From contig NZ_JARAMP010000017.1 of NCBI RefSeq assembly GCF_028802875.1, forward strand, positions 28,194 through 92,193: DNA of 64,000 bases, in the 5' to 3' direction. Source of the DNA: Seohaeicola sp024304985 (GTDB lineage: Bacteria; Pseudomonadota; Alphaproteobacteria; Rhodobacterales; Rhodobacteraceae). Each line of letters starts with the position of its first letter. The stretch's first letter is position 1. Position numbers and translations under genes: made by a program. The notes beneath the pieces are model-generated. The model had not been told where the DNA came from. It worked only from the letters and a program-made list of their open reading frames with translations, and did no database searches. This document shows positions 38,102-46,585 of this stretch, piece after piece.

Positions 38102-38967
38102 TATCAGGATTTTCCGAGGCGATCTTCATCCATGACGACCTCGATGTCGCCTATAGCATGGGTGGCGATGGTGCGCCCTTGGTGCTGCTGCACGGCTTTC
38201 CCCAGACGCGGGCCATGTGGGCGCATATCGCGCCCGCACTGGCCGAGGGGCGGCGTGTGATCTGCCCCGACCTGCGCGGCTATGGCGCCTCGGGCAAGCC
38301 CGCGCGGGTCGAGGATTACAGCTTCCGCGCCATGGGCGGCGACATTCTGGCGCTGATGGATCATCTGGGCCATGACCGCTTCGATCTGGTGGGCCACGAC
38401 CGGGGCGCGCGCACGGCGCATCGGATCGCCTTGGACGCACCGGACCGGGTCAAGAGCCTGACGGTCATGGACATCATCCCGACCCACCTGCTTTTGTCGG
38501 AACTTTCATATCAGGTGGCAAAATCTTATTATCACTGGTTTTTTCTGGCACAACCTGAACCTTTCCCCGAAACCCTGATCGGGGCGGACCCGGATTTCTA
38601 CTACCACTCCTGCCTGTTGGGCTGGGGCGGCGCCACGCTGGAGGATTTCGATCCGGCGCAGCTTGAGGCTTACAGGGCCGCATGGCGCGACCCCGACACG
38701 ATCCGGGGTATGTGCAACGATTACCGCGCGGCCATCGCCCATGACGTGGCGCTGGACGAGGCCGACTTGCACCGCCGGGTGACCTGCCCGACGCTGGTGC
38801 TTTATGGCGCGGACGGGGCGATGGCGCGCGCCTATGACGTGCCTGCCACATGGGCCGACCGCTGCGCCGACCTGCGCGCCGCCACAGTGCCGGGCGGGCA
38901 TTTCTTCCCCGACACGGCTCCGCAGGAAACGCTGGCCGCAATCCGCGCCTTTCTGGACCGGGGCTAA
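38098..38967 (+). CDS. Alpha/beta hydrolase, haloacetate/fluoroacetate dehalogenase-like
   Basis: The 289-residue protein has an alpha/beta-hydrolase core: oxyanion HGFPQTRAMW, nucleophile Asp in LVGHDRGARTAHRIALD, and the C-terminal His in VPGGHFFPDTAP. The nucleophile context GHDRGxR, the Arg pair and the HW pair (YYHWFFLAQPEPFPE) match fluoroacetate dehalogenases, where they bind carboxylate and halide. It also has the NDYRA segment seen there. Epoxide hydrolase is the main alternative. The ATGA overlap couples it to the M20 peptidase. Confidence 0.8.
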
Positions 38968-38969
38968 GG

Positions 38970-39848
38970 TCAGACCACGCCGACGAACCGCTCCGGCAGG
39001 ATGAACTGCTGCGTGTAATCTGGCCTGTCAAAACAATAAAATCCGGTATCGCCGCGCGCGCGGAAGGTGCGGCGCATCTTGCGGCGGAAGGGGGACATGT
39101 CGAACCCCTCGACCATCTCGAGCCCGGCAAACGCCTCGAACACCGCGCGATCCTCGCCGCGCGCCTCGGCGAACCAGTGCCGCCCGATAGAGGTATCCTT
39201 CACATCGCCCCCCACCTCGGCGGTGGTGGCGTTACGGCGGTCCATCACCTCGGCATAGGCGGCAAAATCGCAGAATTTCAGATGCAGCAGATACAGGTCA
39301 TCCGGCGCGTGCAGCTTGGGGTATTGGGTGAAATGCCCGCCCCGCGCGATCTTGGTGCCCGTGGAAATGATGCAGGGCTTGGAGTAATGCGGCGCGACAC
39401 GCACATGGCGGCGCGGGCCGATGATGCGGTCGGTGATCGCGTCAGGTTCCAGATCGGTGCGGTGGATCACCTCAAGCCCCAGCGGGGTGATCACCTGCTT
39501 GTCCGCCGTTGCCGCCAGATACTCCAGCAGGCTTTTCCCCGTTTCGGGATCCACAACGACCAGTTCATCCACGTCGCCCACGATCACATGGCGGTAATAG
39601 CTTTTCAGCCCGGCCACCAGATTGTTCAGCAGCCGCCAGCGCTTCATATCGAAGTTCTTGTGAGGATCGCCCGGTATCCCGATGATATTGCACCCTTTTG
39701 CCAGTTCACTCACGACCTCGCCCCGACCGTGATTGATGACATAGCAATTCTCGCGCCCCAGAACCGTCCCGTAATGGCGCAACCATGCGTTCAGGAAGAA
39801 CGCATCATCCCGCACCATGGTCACGGCTGCCGCTACCGTTTGCATCAC
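38970..39848 (-). CDS. Glycosyltransferase family 2-like (Glyco_tranf_2_4 type)
   Basis: The 292-residue protein starts AAAVTMVRDDAFFLNAWLRHYG, typical of family-92/2_4 glycosyltransferases of Rhodobacterales. It has a DxD-like GDVDELVVVDPETG and GTKIARGGHFTQYPK. No membrane segment is seen. The acceptor is unknown, with surface polysaccharide or lipid the usual roles. It is convergent with the hydrolase gene with a 2-bp gap. Confidence 0.8.
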   Translation of the reverse strand: MMQTVAAAVTMVRDDAFFLNAWLRHYGTVLGRENCYVINHGRGEVVSELAKGCNIIGIPGDPHKNFDMKRWRLLNNLVAGLKSYYRHVIVGDVDELVVVDPETGKSLLEYLAATADKQVITPLGLEVIHRTDLEPDAITDRIIGPRRHVRVAPHYSKPCIISTGTKIARGGHFTQYPKLHAPDDLYLLHLKFCDFAAYAEVMDRRNATTAEVGGDVKDTSIGRHWFAEARGEDRAVFEAFAGLEMVEGFDMSPFRRKMRRTFRARGDTGFYCFDRPDYTQQFILPERFVGVV

Positions 39849-40399
39849 TGACCCTCACCTGCACTTGCCTCGGCCCCTGTTTAGCCTGTTTGAAAAGCGG
39901 TGAGAATCGAAATTACCGACTGGCGTGGGCAGCGTCCTCTCCGGGATCACGAGAAGGATGTATACCGATGGCGAGATAGCGGACAATTTCGATCAAAGGG
40001 GCCGTTTTCCACGCCGCCGGACCAAGAACGACCCGACCCGGTTTCAGGTTCTGGACCTGCCTCGCAGCGCCACAAGTCTTGTGCGCAAGTTGCCTGAAAG
40101 GAAGGTCCGCCCCTGATGCTGCGGCGCAGGCTTTGGGCTGGAAACATGGCATCCGCGCGATGATCGCCATGCAGCGTATCTTTGCGGGCTTTGCTGTGGT
40201 GCGCGTCGCGCACGCCGGGGCGCTGTCGCCACCCAAGCGAGGCTGGCATGCCGCCTGCCGCGCATCAGGCGCTTGCCCTTTTCCATCTGCTTGCAAGCGA
40301 CCGGCCTGTCATCTTGAGCCGTGACAGGCTTGGGCCCGATGATCTGGCTTTTCTGAAGGCAACGCGCGGCCTGCGCGTGGAAGCCGCCCTGCGCTATCC
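39849..40399. other. 551-bp stretch without a convincing gene, perhaps decayed coding DNA
   Basis: No frame in this interval has a good ribosome site with a recognisable product. On the plus strand short protein-like segments occur in different frames: ATG 39958 gives a 52-residue peptide (MYTDGEIADNFDQRGRFPRR start), and about 40248-40400 reads PPAAHQALALFHLLASDRPV and onward. Broken frames of this kind suggest an old pseudogene or chance. Base composition is like the surroundings. Confidence 0.35.
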
Positions 40400-40618
40400 C
40401 TACGACTGTCGCCAGCGTCGCCACCCCTTGGCCAGCGCCAGAAGCCATGGCAGGGCGTGATAGAGAAGGTCGAAGATGTCGATGGGCCGACGCAGATCGC
40501 CCGTAGCCAGCATCTTCAGCTTTTCCCAGATATGCGGCTCGGGCACGAAGGGTGCCAGACCCAGTGTCAGACAAAGCATGACCACAATCGGCCAGCTGAT
40601 CTTGTCCAGAAGGGCCAT
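40400..40618 (-). CDS. Small membrane protein (72 residues)
   Basis: MALLDKISWPIVVMLCLTLG begins a first hydrophobic helix, then a loop (PEPHIWEKLKMLATGDLRRPIDIFD) and a second hydrophobic helix (LLYHALPWLLALAKGW) with a basic tail. An AGGA site precedes the ATG at 40618. This two-helix pattern is common in Rhodobacterales as a short conserved inner-membrane protein, sometimes loosely named an RND-transporter peptide. Function is unknown. Confidence 0.72.
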   Translation of the reverse strand: MALLDKISWPIVVMLCLTLGLAPFVPEPHIWEKLKMLATGDLRRPIDIFDLLYHALPWLLALAKGWRRWRQS

Positions 40619-40644
40619 GGGAATGTCCTGATCAGGGAAGTAAG

Positions 40645-40721
40645 TGGCGCGGTTGACGGGGCTCGAACCCGCGACCCCCGGCGTGACAGGCCGGTACTCT
40701 AACCAACTGAGCTACAACCGC
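40645..40721 (-). tRNA. tRNA-Asp (GTC), copy 1
   Basis: On the minus strand the acceptor GCGGTTG pairs with CAACCGC, the D-arm is GCTCAGTTGGTTAGAGT, the anticodon stem-loop gives GTC within CCTGTCACGCC, and the T-loop is GGTTCGAGC. CCA is encoded (plus 40645-40647). It is identical over 77 bases to the copy 30 bp away. Confidence 0.97.
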
Positions 40722-40751
40722 GCGACGCGCTTCAGAATCAAGGGACAGCGA

Positions 40752-40828
40752 TGGCGCGGTTGACGGGGCTCGAACCCGCGACCCCCGGCGTGACAGGCCG
40801 GTACTCTAACCAACTGAGCTACAACCGC
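40752..40828 (-). tRNA. tRNA-Asp (GTC), copy 2
   Basis: The same 77-base sequence as 40645-40721, including the encoded CCA (plus 40752-40754). The copies are in tandem on the minus strand with 30 bp between them and are probably co-transcribed from the right. Confidence 0.97.
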
Positions 40829-40933
40829 TCGCTATCCGCAAGGTCTCCCAAGCGTGAGAGGCTACTTATGCGGTCCATCCCGCCCCGTCAACAAGGTTTT
40901 ACCCAAAAAGCGACAAGCCGTCCGGGGCGTGAG

Positions 40934-41872
40934 TTACCGCTCTGGCAGGGGGATATGTTCGGCATCATCGCCCGGCGGCAGGCGGAACCGCCCATGCTGC
41001 CAGTCGCCCTCGCGCCATGCCTCTTTCGCGGCCTCGATCCGCTCTTTCGACGAGGCCACGAAGTTCCACCAGATATAGCGTGGCCCCTCCAGCGTGGCTC
41101 CGCCCAAAAGCAGCACACGCGCGCCCGCAGGCCCGGCCGTCAGGCTGATACGGTCACCGGGGCGGAACACCATCATGCGCCCCGCCTCAAAGCTCTGGCC
41201 TGCAACAGTCACGGAGCCTTCCAGAACATAGACGCCGCGATCCTCGTGATTGTCGGGCAAGGGAATCGCCGCGCCAGCCTGCAAGGTGGCATCGGCATAG
41301 AACATTTCGGACGGGGTCTTGATCGGTGCCCGTGCGCCCCAGGCATCGCCCAGGATCAGGCGCACGGATTTCCCCTCGCCCTCCAACAACGGCAGAGCGT
41401 CCTTGCCCGCATGCTCAAAGGCGGCGGCCCCATCCTCGGCCCCTTTGGGCAGGGCGACCCAGGTCTGGATCCCGAACAGGCTGTGGGGGGCCTTGCGGAT
41501 CTCGCCATCGGTGCGCTCGGAATGGGTGATGCCATCCCCGGCCACCATCCAGTTCACCGCACCCGGCGTGATCCACTGATCGGTGCCAAGGCTGTCGCGA
41601 TGATGGATCTGCCCGCGCATGAGGTAGGTGACCGTGGCCAGCCCGATATGCGGATGCGGGCGCACGTCGATCCCCTGCCCCGTCACGAATTCGGCCGGTC
41701 CCATCTGATCGAAAAAGATGAAAGGCCCGACCATCTGGCGGCGGGGCGCAGGCAAGGCGCGCCGCACTTCAAACCCGCCCAGATCACGGGCGCGCGGCAC
41801 GATGACGGTCTCGATGGCATCCACATCGTCGCCCGTCGGGCAATGCGGATCAAGTGCAGGGTTCCAACTCAT
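40934..41872 (-). CDS. Pirin-family cupin protein
   Basis: The 312-residue protein has two cupin barrels. The first carries the pirin signature VRPHPHIGLATVTYLMRGQIHHRDSLG and DGITHSERT, which supply the metal-binding His-His-His-Glu set. The second contains GVYVLEGSVTV. Pirins act as quercetinases or redox-sensing partners; a function cannot be chosen here. ATG 41872 was chosen; the frame continues upstream but overlaps the ectR region without homology. Confidence 0.9.
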   Translation of the reverse strand: MSWNPALDPHCPTGDDVDAIETVIVPRARDLGGFEVRRALPAPRRQMVGPFIFFDQMGPAEFVTGQGIDVRPHPHIGLATVTYLMRGQIHHRDSLGTDQWITPGAVNWMVAGDGITHSERTDGEIRKAPHSLFGIQTWVALPKGAEDGAAAFEHAGKDALPLLEGEGKSVRLILGDAWGARAPIKTPSEMFYADATLQAGAAIPLPDNHEDRGVYVLEGSVTVAGQSFEAGRMMVFRPGDRISLTAGPAGARVLLLGGATLEGPRYIWWNFVASSKERIEAAKEAWREGDWQHGRFRLPPGDDAEHIPLPER

Positions 41873-41972
41873 GAGGCTCTCTCCTTCCTTGCGGGTTCGC
41901 AGGAAAGATACACCATTGCAGGATTGCACAAAATACCGACTTAATGATATATTATGTGCGTTTTTGCAAAGA

Positions 41973-42530
41973 TCAGATGGCGGACAGGCGCGGCTCATCT
42001 GTCGGGGGCAAAGCCTCGACCGTGTCGGCATTCATCAGACCTGCCACCCTCTCCAGGGCCGACAGAAGCATCAACTGCTCCCAATCGGGCAGCGCCTCGA
42101 ACTTGGCGCTGAAGGCTGCATAAAGCGGGTTGGGGGCATTGGCCAGCAAGGTGCGCCCCGCTTCGGTCGCGGTGACGCGGATCAGGCGGCGGTCCTGCTC
42201 GCTGCGCCGGCGGGTGACGAATCCCCGTGCCTCCAGCTTGTCGATCAGGGATGTGATGGTCGCTTGGCTGACGCCGGAACGCCGCGCGATTTCCTTGGGC
42301 GTGGTCCGATCATCCTCGGCCACGATCTCGAGCACGATCATCTGGGCCAGCGTCAGTCCGGTGCGCCGCGCCAGCGCGCGGGCATTGGTGTCGGTCACAT
42401 GCATGATGCGACGCAGGGTCACGAGGGCGGATTCGGATCGACTGGTCATGGATATACCCCAGGTGGACGGCGCGCCATTTTGGCTCAACCGCTCTGACCT
42501 TGCAAGATAGTCGTTTGATTGCCGAAGCAT
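41973..42530 (-). CDS. ectR: MarR-family regulator of the ectoine operon (EctR-like)
   Basis: From ATG 42530, placed by AGGAG 8 bases upstream, the protein has 185 residues, close to known EctR1. The winged HTH contains LTLAQMIVLEIVAEDDRTTPKEIARRSGVSQATITSLIDKLEARGFVTRRRSEQDRRLIRVTAT. ALVTLRRIMHVTDTNARALARRTGLT resembles the segment ahead of the HTH in EctR of methylotrophs. It is divergent from ectA, the standard position for this repressor, which acts at the ectA promoter. Later in-frame ATGs (42449) are possible starts. Confidence 0.82.
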   Translation of the reverse strand: MLRQSNDYLARSERLSQNGAPSTWGISMTSRSESALVTLRRIMHVTDTNARALARRTGLTLAQMIVLEIVAEDDRTTPKEIARRSGVSQATITSLIDKLEARGFVTRRRSEQDRRLIRVTATEAGRTLLANAPNPLYAAFSAKFEALPDWEQLMLLSALERVAGLMNADTVEALPPTDEPRLSAI

Positions 42531-42608
42531 AACCATGTCTCCTATATCTTCGCTCATCGAAGTAATTTTCTTCCCCTCCCGCAGATATCCAGATGCCGGA
42601 TGAACGTT

Positions 42609-42636
42609 TATATAGTCAAATCGCGAAAAATTGCAA
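42609..42636 (-). promoter_or_regulatory. Probable ectR promoter with an overlapping dyad
   Basis: On the minus strand TTGCAA (plus 42631-42636) and TATATA (plus 42609-42614) are 16 bp apart, 79 bp ahead of ectR. An imperfect dyad CGAAA-N9-TTTCG (42624-42642) covers the -35, which would suit autoregulation. The direct repeat ATCGAAGTA occurs at 42556-42564 and 42675-42683 on either side. Confidence 0.45.
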
Positions 42637-42661
42637 ATTTCGACCAGTTCGCCCAAAAGGG

Positions 42662-42689
42662 TTGCAATTTGATAATCGAAGTATATGTT
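42662..42689 (+). promoter_or_regulatory. Candidate ectA promoter
   Basis: TTGCAA (42662-42667) and TATGTT (42684-42689) stand 16 bp apart in the AT-rich ectR-ectA gap. ATCGAAGTA (42675-42683) lies in the spacer and TTTCG-N5-TCGAA follows, so the region is rich in possible EctR half-sites. The -10 match is weak. Confidence 0.35.
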
Positions 42690-42724
42690 TCGGCTATCGA
42701 ATGAAATAGCGCCAAGAGGGACCG

Positions 42725-43324
42725 ATGTCCGACGACATGAACACGATCAAGACGACGCGCAGGGCCAATGTCCGGCTGCGTAAACCGACCGTCGAGGATG
42801 GCTCGGACGTCTGGGAGCTGATCAGCACCTGCAAGCCGCTTGACGAGAACTCGATGTATTTCAACCTGATCCAGTGCGATCATTTCGCCGACACCTGCAT
42901 TCTGGCCGAGCGCGAAGGACAGATCGTCGGCTGGATTTCGGGCCATATCCCGCCCGAAAAACCCGATGCGCTGTTCGTCTGGCAGGTCGCCGTCAGCCCC
43001 GAGGCCCGCGGCCTTGGTCTGGCGGGCCGCATGTTGCGGGCCCTGTTCGACCGCCCCGAACTGGCGGATGTAACCCGGATCGAAACCACGATCACCCGCG
43101 ACAACAAGCCATCATGGGCGTTGTTCCGCGCCTTTGCGAAAAAGCGCGGCGGCACCCTGACCCATGCCCCGCATTTCGAACGCGGCGCACATTTCGACGG
43201 CGCGCATGCGACCGAATATCTGGTCAATATCGACTTTTCCGCCGCGGCGCAGAATACGGCCCGCAGCCATGTGCAAGCCGCGCCGCAGGACCGCGACAGC
43301 GCTCCGCAGCAGCACGCCGCCTGA
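42725..43324 (+). CDS. ectA: L-2,4-diaminobutyrate N-acetyltransferase (ectoine synthesis)
   Basis: The 199-residue GNAT protein contains RKPTVEDGSDVWELISTCKPLDENSMYFNLIQCDHFADTC, the EctA signature, and the acetyl-CoA loop VSPEARGLGLAGRML. It acetylates L-2,4-diaminobutyrate using acetyl-CoA, the second ectoine step. A GAGGGA ribosome site precedes the ATG. About 30 extra low-complexity residues extend the C-terminus (HVQAAPQDRDSAPQQHAA). ectB follows after 27 bp. Confidence 0.96.
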   Translation: MSDDMNTIKTTRRANVRLRKPTVEDGSDVWELISTCKPLDENSMYFNLIQCDHFADTCILAEREGQIVGWISGHIPPEKPDALFVWQVAVSPEARGLGLAGRMLRALFDRPELADVTRIETTITRDNKPSWALFRAFAKKRGGTLTHAPHFERGAHFDGAHATEYLVNIDFSAAAQNTARSHVQAAPQDRDSAPQQHAA

Positions 43325-43351
43325 CCCCCATCATATCCGAGAGGTATCACC

Positions 43352-44644
43352 ATGACACGCACCGACACAGCCGGTGTTTCCGGCATCTATGACCGTCGCG
43401 AATCCGCCGCACGCAGCTATTGCCGCAGTTTCCCCACCGAATTCGTCAAGGCGTCCAACGCCACCATGACGGACGCGCAGGGGCGCGACTACATCGACTT
43501 TCTGGCAGGCTGTTCCTCGCTGAACTACGGCCACAATGACCCTGACATGAAGGACGCGCTGATCGCCCATATCGCGGCGGATGGCGTAACCCATGGTCTG
43601 GACATGCATACCAATGCCAAAACCAAGTTTCTTGAGGCGTTCGAGACGCTCATCCTCAAGCCGCGCGGCATGGACCACAAGATCATGATGACCGGCCCCA
43701 CCGGCACCAATGCGGTGGAAGCCGCGATGAAGCTGGCGCGCAAGGTCACGGGGCGGCACAATATCGTGGCCTTCACCAATGGCTTTCACGGCATGACGCT
43801 GGGCGCGCTGGGGGCCACCGGCAATGCAGGCAAGCGCGGCGGCGCGGGCATGCCCATTCCCGGTGTGACCCACCTGCCGTATGAAGGTGCCTTCGGGCCA
43901 GAGGTCGACACGCTGGCGCAGATCGAGATGATGCTGGAGAACCCCTCCTCGGGCATGGACGCGCCTGCCGCTTTCCTGCTGGAACCGGTGCAGGGCGAAG
44001 GCGGCCTGAACGCGGCCTCGGCCCATTGGATCAAGGGCATCGCAGCCCTGGCCAAGAAGCACGGCGCGCTGCTGATCCTGGATGACATTCAGGCCGGTAT
44101 CGGTCGCACCGGGACCTTCTTTTCCTTCGAGGAAATGGGCGTTGTCCCCGACCTGATCCCGCTGGCAAAATCCCTGTCCGGCATGGGTCTGCCCTTCGCG
44201 GCGCTGCTGATCCGGCCCGAATTCGACATCTGGAAACCGGCCGAGCATAACGGCACCTTCCGGGGCAACAACCACGCCTTCATCACCGCCCGTGTGGCGC
44301 TGGAGAAGTTCTGGGCCGATGACGCCTTTCAGACGCAGATCGCGGAAAAGGCCAAGGTGCTGAACTCCCGTCTGGTCGAGATTGCCGGGCTGGTGCCCGG
44401 CGCCACCCTCAAGGGGCGCGGCATGATGCAGGGGATCGACGTCGGTTCCGGTGATCTGGCAGGGGCCATTTGCGCGACCTGTTTCGATCATGGCCTGATC
44501 ATCGAAACCTCGGGCGCCCATGACGAGGTGGTCAAGGTTCTGGCGCCGCTGACCATCCCGGTTGAGCAGCTGAAAGCGGGCCTTGATATCCTTGAGGCCG
44601 CCACCCGCGCCAATACCCAGACCCACAAGATTGCAGCGGAGTAA
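43352..44644 (+). CDS. ectB: L-2,4-diaminobutyrate aminotransferase (ectoine synthesis)
   Basis: The 430-residue class III PLP aminotransferase has YCRSFPTEFVKASNATMTDAQGRDYIDFLAGCSSLNYGHN, the cofactor Asp in ALLILDDIQAGIGRTGTFFSFE and the PLP lysine in PLAKSLSGMGLPFA. It converts aspartate semialdehyde to diaminobutyrate with glutamate as donor. It lies within ectABC with a 5-bp gap to ectC, so translation is probably coupled. Confidence 0.97.
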   Translation: MTRTDTAGVSGIYDRRESAARSYCRSFPTEFVKASNATMTDAQGRDYIDFLAGCSSLNYGHNDPDMKDALIAHIAADGVTHGLDMHTNAKTKFLEAFETLILKPRGMDHKIMMTGPTGTNAVEAAMKLARKVTGRHNIVAFTNGFHGMTLGALGATGNAGKRGGAGMPIPGVTHLPYEGAFGPEVDTLAQIEMMLENPSSGMDAPAAFLLEPVQGEGGLNAASAHWIKGIAALAKKHGALLILDDIQAGIGRTGTFFSFEEMGVVPDLIPLAKSLSGMGLPFAALLIRPEFDIWKPAEHNGTFRGNNHAFITARVALEKFWADDAFQTQIAEKAKVLNSRLVEIAGLVPGATLKGRGMMQGIDVGSGDLAGAICATCFDHGLIIETSGAHDEVVKVLAPLTIPVEQLKAGLDILEAATRANTQTHKIAAE

Positions 44645-44649
44645 CAGAC

Positions 44650-45036
44650 ATGATCGTGCGCGATTTCAACATCGAGAAGAACACAGACCGCAAGGTCGCG
44701 GATCAGCGCTGGAACTCTGTCCGGCTGCTGCTGGCGGGGGATGGGATGGGTTTTTCCTTCCACATCACCACGATCGAGGGCGGCAGCGAGCATACGTTCC
44801 ACTACAAGAACCACTTCGAGAGCGTCTATTGCATCTCGGGCGAGGGCGAGATCGAGGATCTGGCCACTGGCGAGGTGCATCAGATCACCCCCGGTGTCAT
44901 GTATGCGCTGAACCTGCATGACAAGCACACGCTGCGCGCGCGCAAGGAACTGGTGCTGGCCTGCTGCTTCAACCCGCCCGTGACCGGCACCGAGGTGCAC
45001 CGCGCTGACGGCTCTTACGCCGCTGCCGCCGAGTAA
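44650..45036 (+). CDS. ectC: L-ectoine synthase
   Basis: The 128-residue cupin starts MIVRDFNIEKNTDRKVADQRWNSVRLLLAGDGMGFSFHITTI and has metal-site residues in YKNHFESVYCISGEGEIEDLATGEVHQITPGVMYALNLHDKHTLRA. It cyclises N-gamma-acetyl-diaminobutyrate to ectoine, an osmolyte. The ectD hydroxylase gene is not next to it, so hydroxyectoine is not predicted from this locus. Confidence 0.97.
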   Translation: MIVRDFNIEKNTDRKVADQRWNSVRLLLAGDGMGFSFHITTIEGGSEHTFHYKNHFESVYCISGEGEIEDLATGEVHQITPGVMYALNLHDKHTLRARKELVLACCFNPPVTGTEVHRADGSYAAAAE

Positions 45037-45096
45037 CCTGTCCCGCCATCAATACGAAAGGGCGACCGGCTGTTCCGCAGTCGGCGCGATCCTGAC

Positions 45097-46527
45097 ATGA
45101 CACATACCGTTGAAAAGATCGGCGGCACCTGCATGAGCCGCGCCACTGACCTGCTGGACAGCCTGTGGCTGCGCGATGCCCCTTACGGGCGCATCTTCGT
45201 GGTCTCGGCCTTCGGCGGGATCACCAACCGCCTGCTGGAGCACAAGAAGTCCGGCCAATCGGGCGTCTATGCCCTCTTCGCCGATGCCGATAACGACGAG
45301 GGCTGGTCCGAGGCCCTGACCGCCACCGGGGCGGAAATGATCCGCCTGAACAACGAGATCCTCTCGGACGTGGGCGACCGTCAACGCGCCGATGCCTTCG
45401 TGCGCGACCGGATCGAGGGCGCGCGCGCCTGCATGATCGACCTGCAACGCCTGTGCTCTTACGGGCATTTCCGCATCGAATCGCATCTGATGACCCTGCG
45501 GGAATTGCTGTCCGGTCTGGGCGAGGCGCATTCGGCTTTCGTCTCGACCCTGCTGCTGAACCGCAACGGCGTGAACGCGCGTTTCGTGGATCTGACCGGC
45601 TGGCGTGATGACGCACAGCCCGATCTGGAAACCCGGATCAAACAGGGCTTGGAAGGTCTGGACCTCTCCGCCGACCTGCCCATCGTGACGGGCTACGCGC
45701 AATGTTCCGAAGGATTGATGCGCGAATATGACCGTGGCTACACGGAAGTGGTCTTTGCCCATCTGGCGGCACAGACGGCGGCGGCCGAGGCGATCATCCA
45801 CAAGGAATTCCACCTCTCCAGCGCGGACCCCAAGCTGGTGGGGCTGGACGCCGTGCGCAAGATCGGGCGCACCTCCTATGACGTGGCGGATCAGCTGTCC
45901 AATCTGGGGATGGAGGCGATCCACCCCAACGCGGCCAAGATCCTGCGGCAGGCGGATGTGCCCCTGCGCGTCAAACATGCGTTCGAGCCCGAGGACCCCG
46001 GCACCTTCATCGGCCCCGAGGGCGGCGCGGCTGGCCGGGTCGAAATGGTCACCGGACTGGGCGTCTATGCCTTTGAACTGTTCGAGCCTGACATGGTCGG
46101 TGCCAAGGGCTATGACGCGGCCATTCTGGAGGCGCTGACGCGGCATGATGTGTGGATCGTGTCCAAGACCTCGAACGCCAATTGCATCACCCATTGGCTG
46201 GACGGCTCGCTCAAATCCATTCGCCGGGCCGAACGCGATCTGGCCAAGCGCTTTCCCAATGCCGAGATCACGACCCGCAATCTGGCGCTGGTCTCGGTCA
46301 TCGGCAGCGACCTGTCATCCTTGGGCGTGATGCGTCAGGCATTGAACGCGCTGGACGGTGCGGGCATCCACCCCATCGCGATGCAGCAAGGCACCCGCCG
46401 GGTCGAGATGCAGGTGATGGTGGACAAGGACCAGATGGCCGAAACGATCAAGGTGCTGCACCGCGCCTTGATCGAGGAGGCCGAGGATGAGATCGAACCC
46501 GAGCATCCGGCCATTGCCGCCGAGTAA
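45097..46527 (+). CDS. ask: Ectoine-specific aspartate kinase
   Basis: The 476-residue kinase begins MTHTVEKIGGTCMSRATDLLDSLWLRDAPYGRIFVVSAFGGITNRLLEHKK, with the KxGGT motif of aspartokinases. It ends in two ACT domains (FEPEDPGTFIGPEGG and LALVSVIGSDLSSLGVMRQAL). Its place in ectABC marks it as the Ask_ect type, believed to escape lysine/threonine feedback so that aspartate flows to ectoine under stress. The operon ends at a strong terminator 14 bp on. Confidence 0.94.
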   Translation: MTHTVEKIGGTCMSRATDLLDSLWLRDAPYGRIFVVSAFGGITNRLLEHKKSGQSGVYALFADADNDEGWSEALTATGAEMIRLNNEILSDVGDRQRADAFVRDRIEGARACMIDLQRLCSYGHFRIESHLMTLRELLSGLGEAHSAFVSTLLLNRNGVNARFVDLTGWRDDAQPDLETRIKQGLEGLDLSADLPIVTGYAQCSEGLMREYDRGYTEVVFAHLAAQTAAAEAIIHKEFHLSSADPKLVGLDAVRKIGRTSYDVADQLSNLGMEAIHPNAAKILRQADVPLRVKHAFEPEDPGTFIGPEGGAAGRVEMVTGLGVYAFELFEPDMVGAKGYDAAILEALTRHDVWIVSKTSNANCITHWLDGSLKSIRRAERDLAKRFPNAEITTRNLALVSVIGSDLSSLGVMRQALNALDGAGIHPIAMQQGTRRVEMQVMVDKDQMAETIKVLHRALIEEAEDEIEPEHPAIAAE

Positions 46528-46541
46528 CTGATGGTGACACG

Positions 46542-46564
46542 AAAGGGGGCTGCGGCCCCCTTTT
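46542..46564 (+). terminator. Rho-independent terminator of ectABC-ask
   Basis: AAAGGGGGC (46542-46550) pairs perfectly with GCCCCCTTT (46555-46563) over a TGCG loop, followed by one more T. The AAA on the other side would make it work in both directions, closing the methyltransferase gene at 46586 as well. Confidence 0.78.
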
Positions 46565-46585
46565 GGCCTGCACAGGCAAGGGGCT

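Noticed and set aside
40044..40574. Minus-strand open frame of 176 codons in the 39.8-40.6 kb gap
   Set aside because: It overlaps the better-supported small membrane gene in another frame and has basic, low-complexity composition with no motif.
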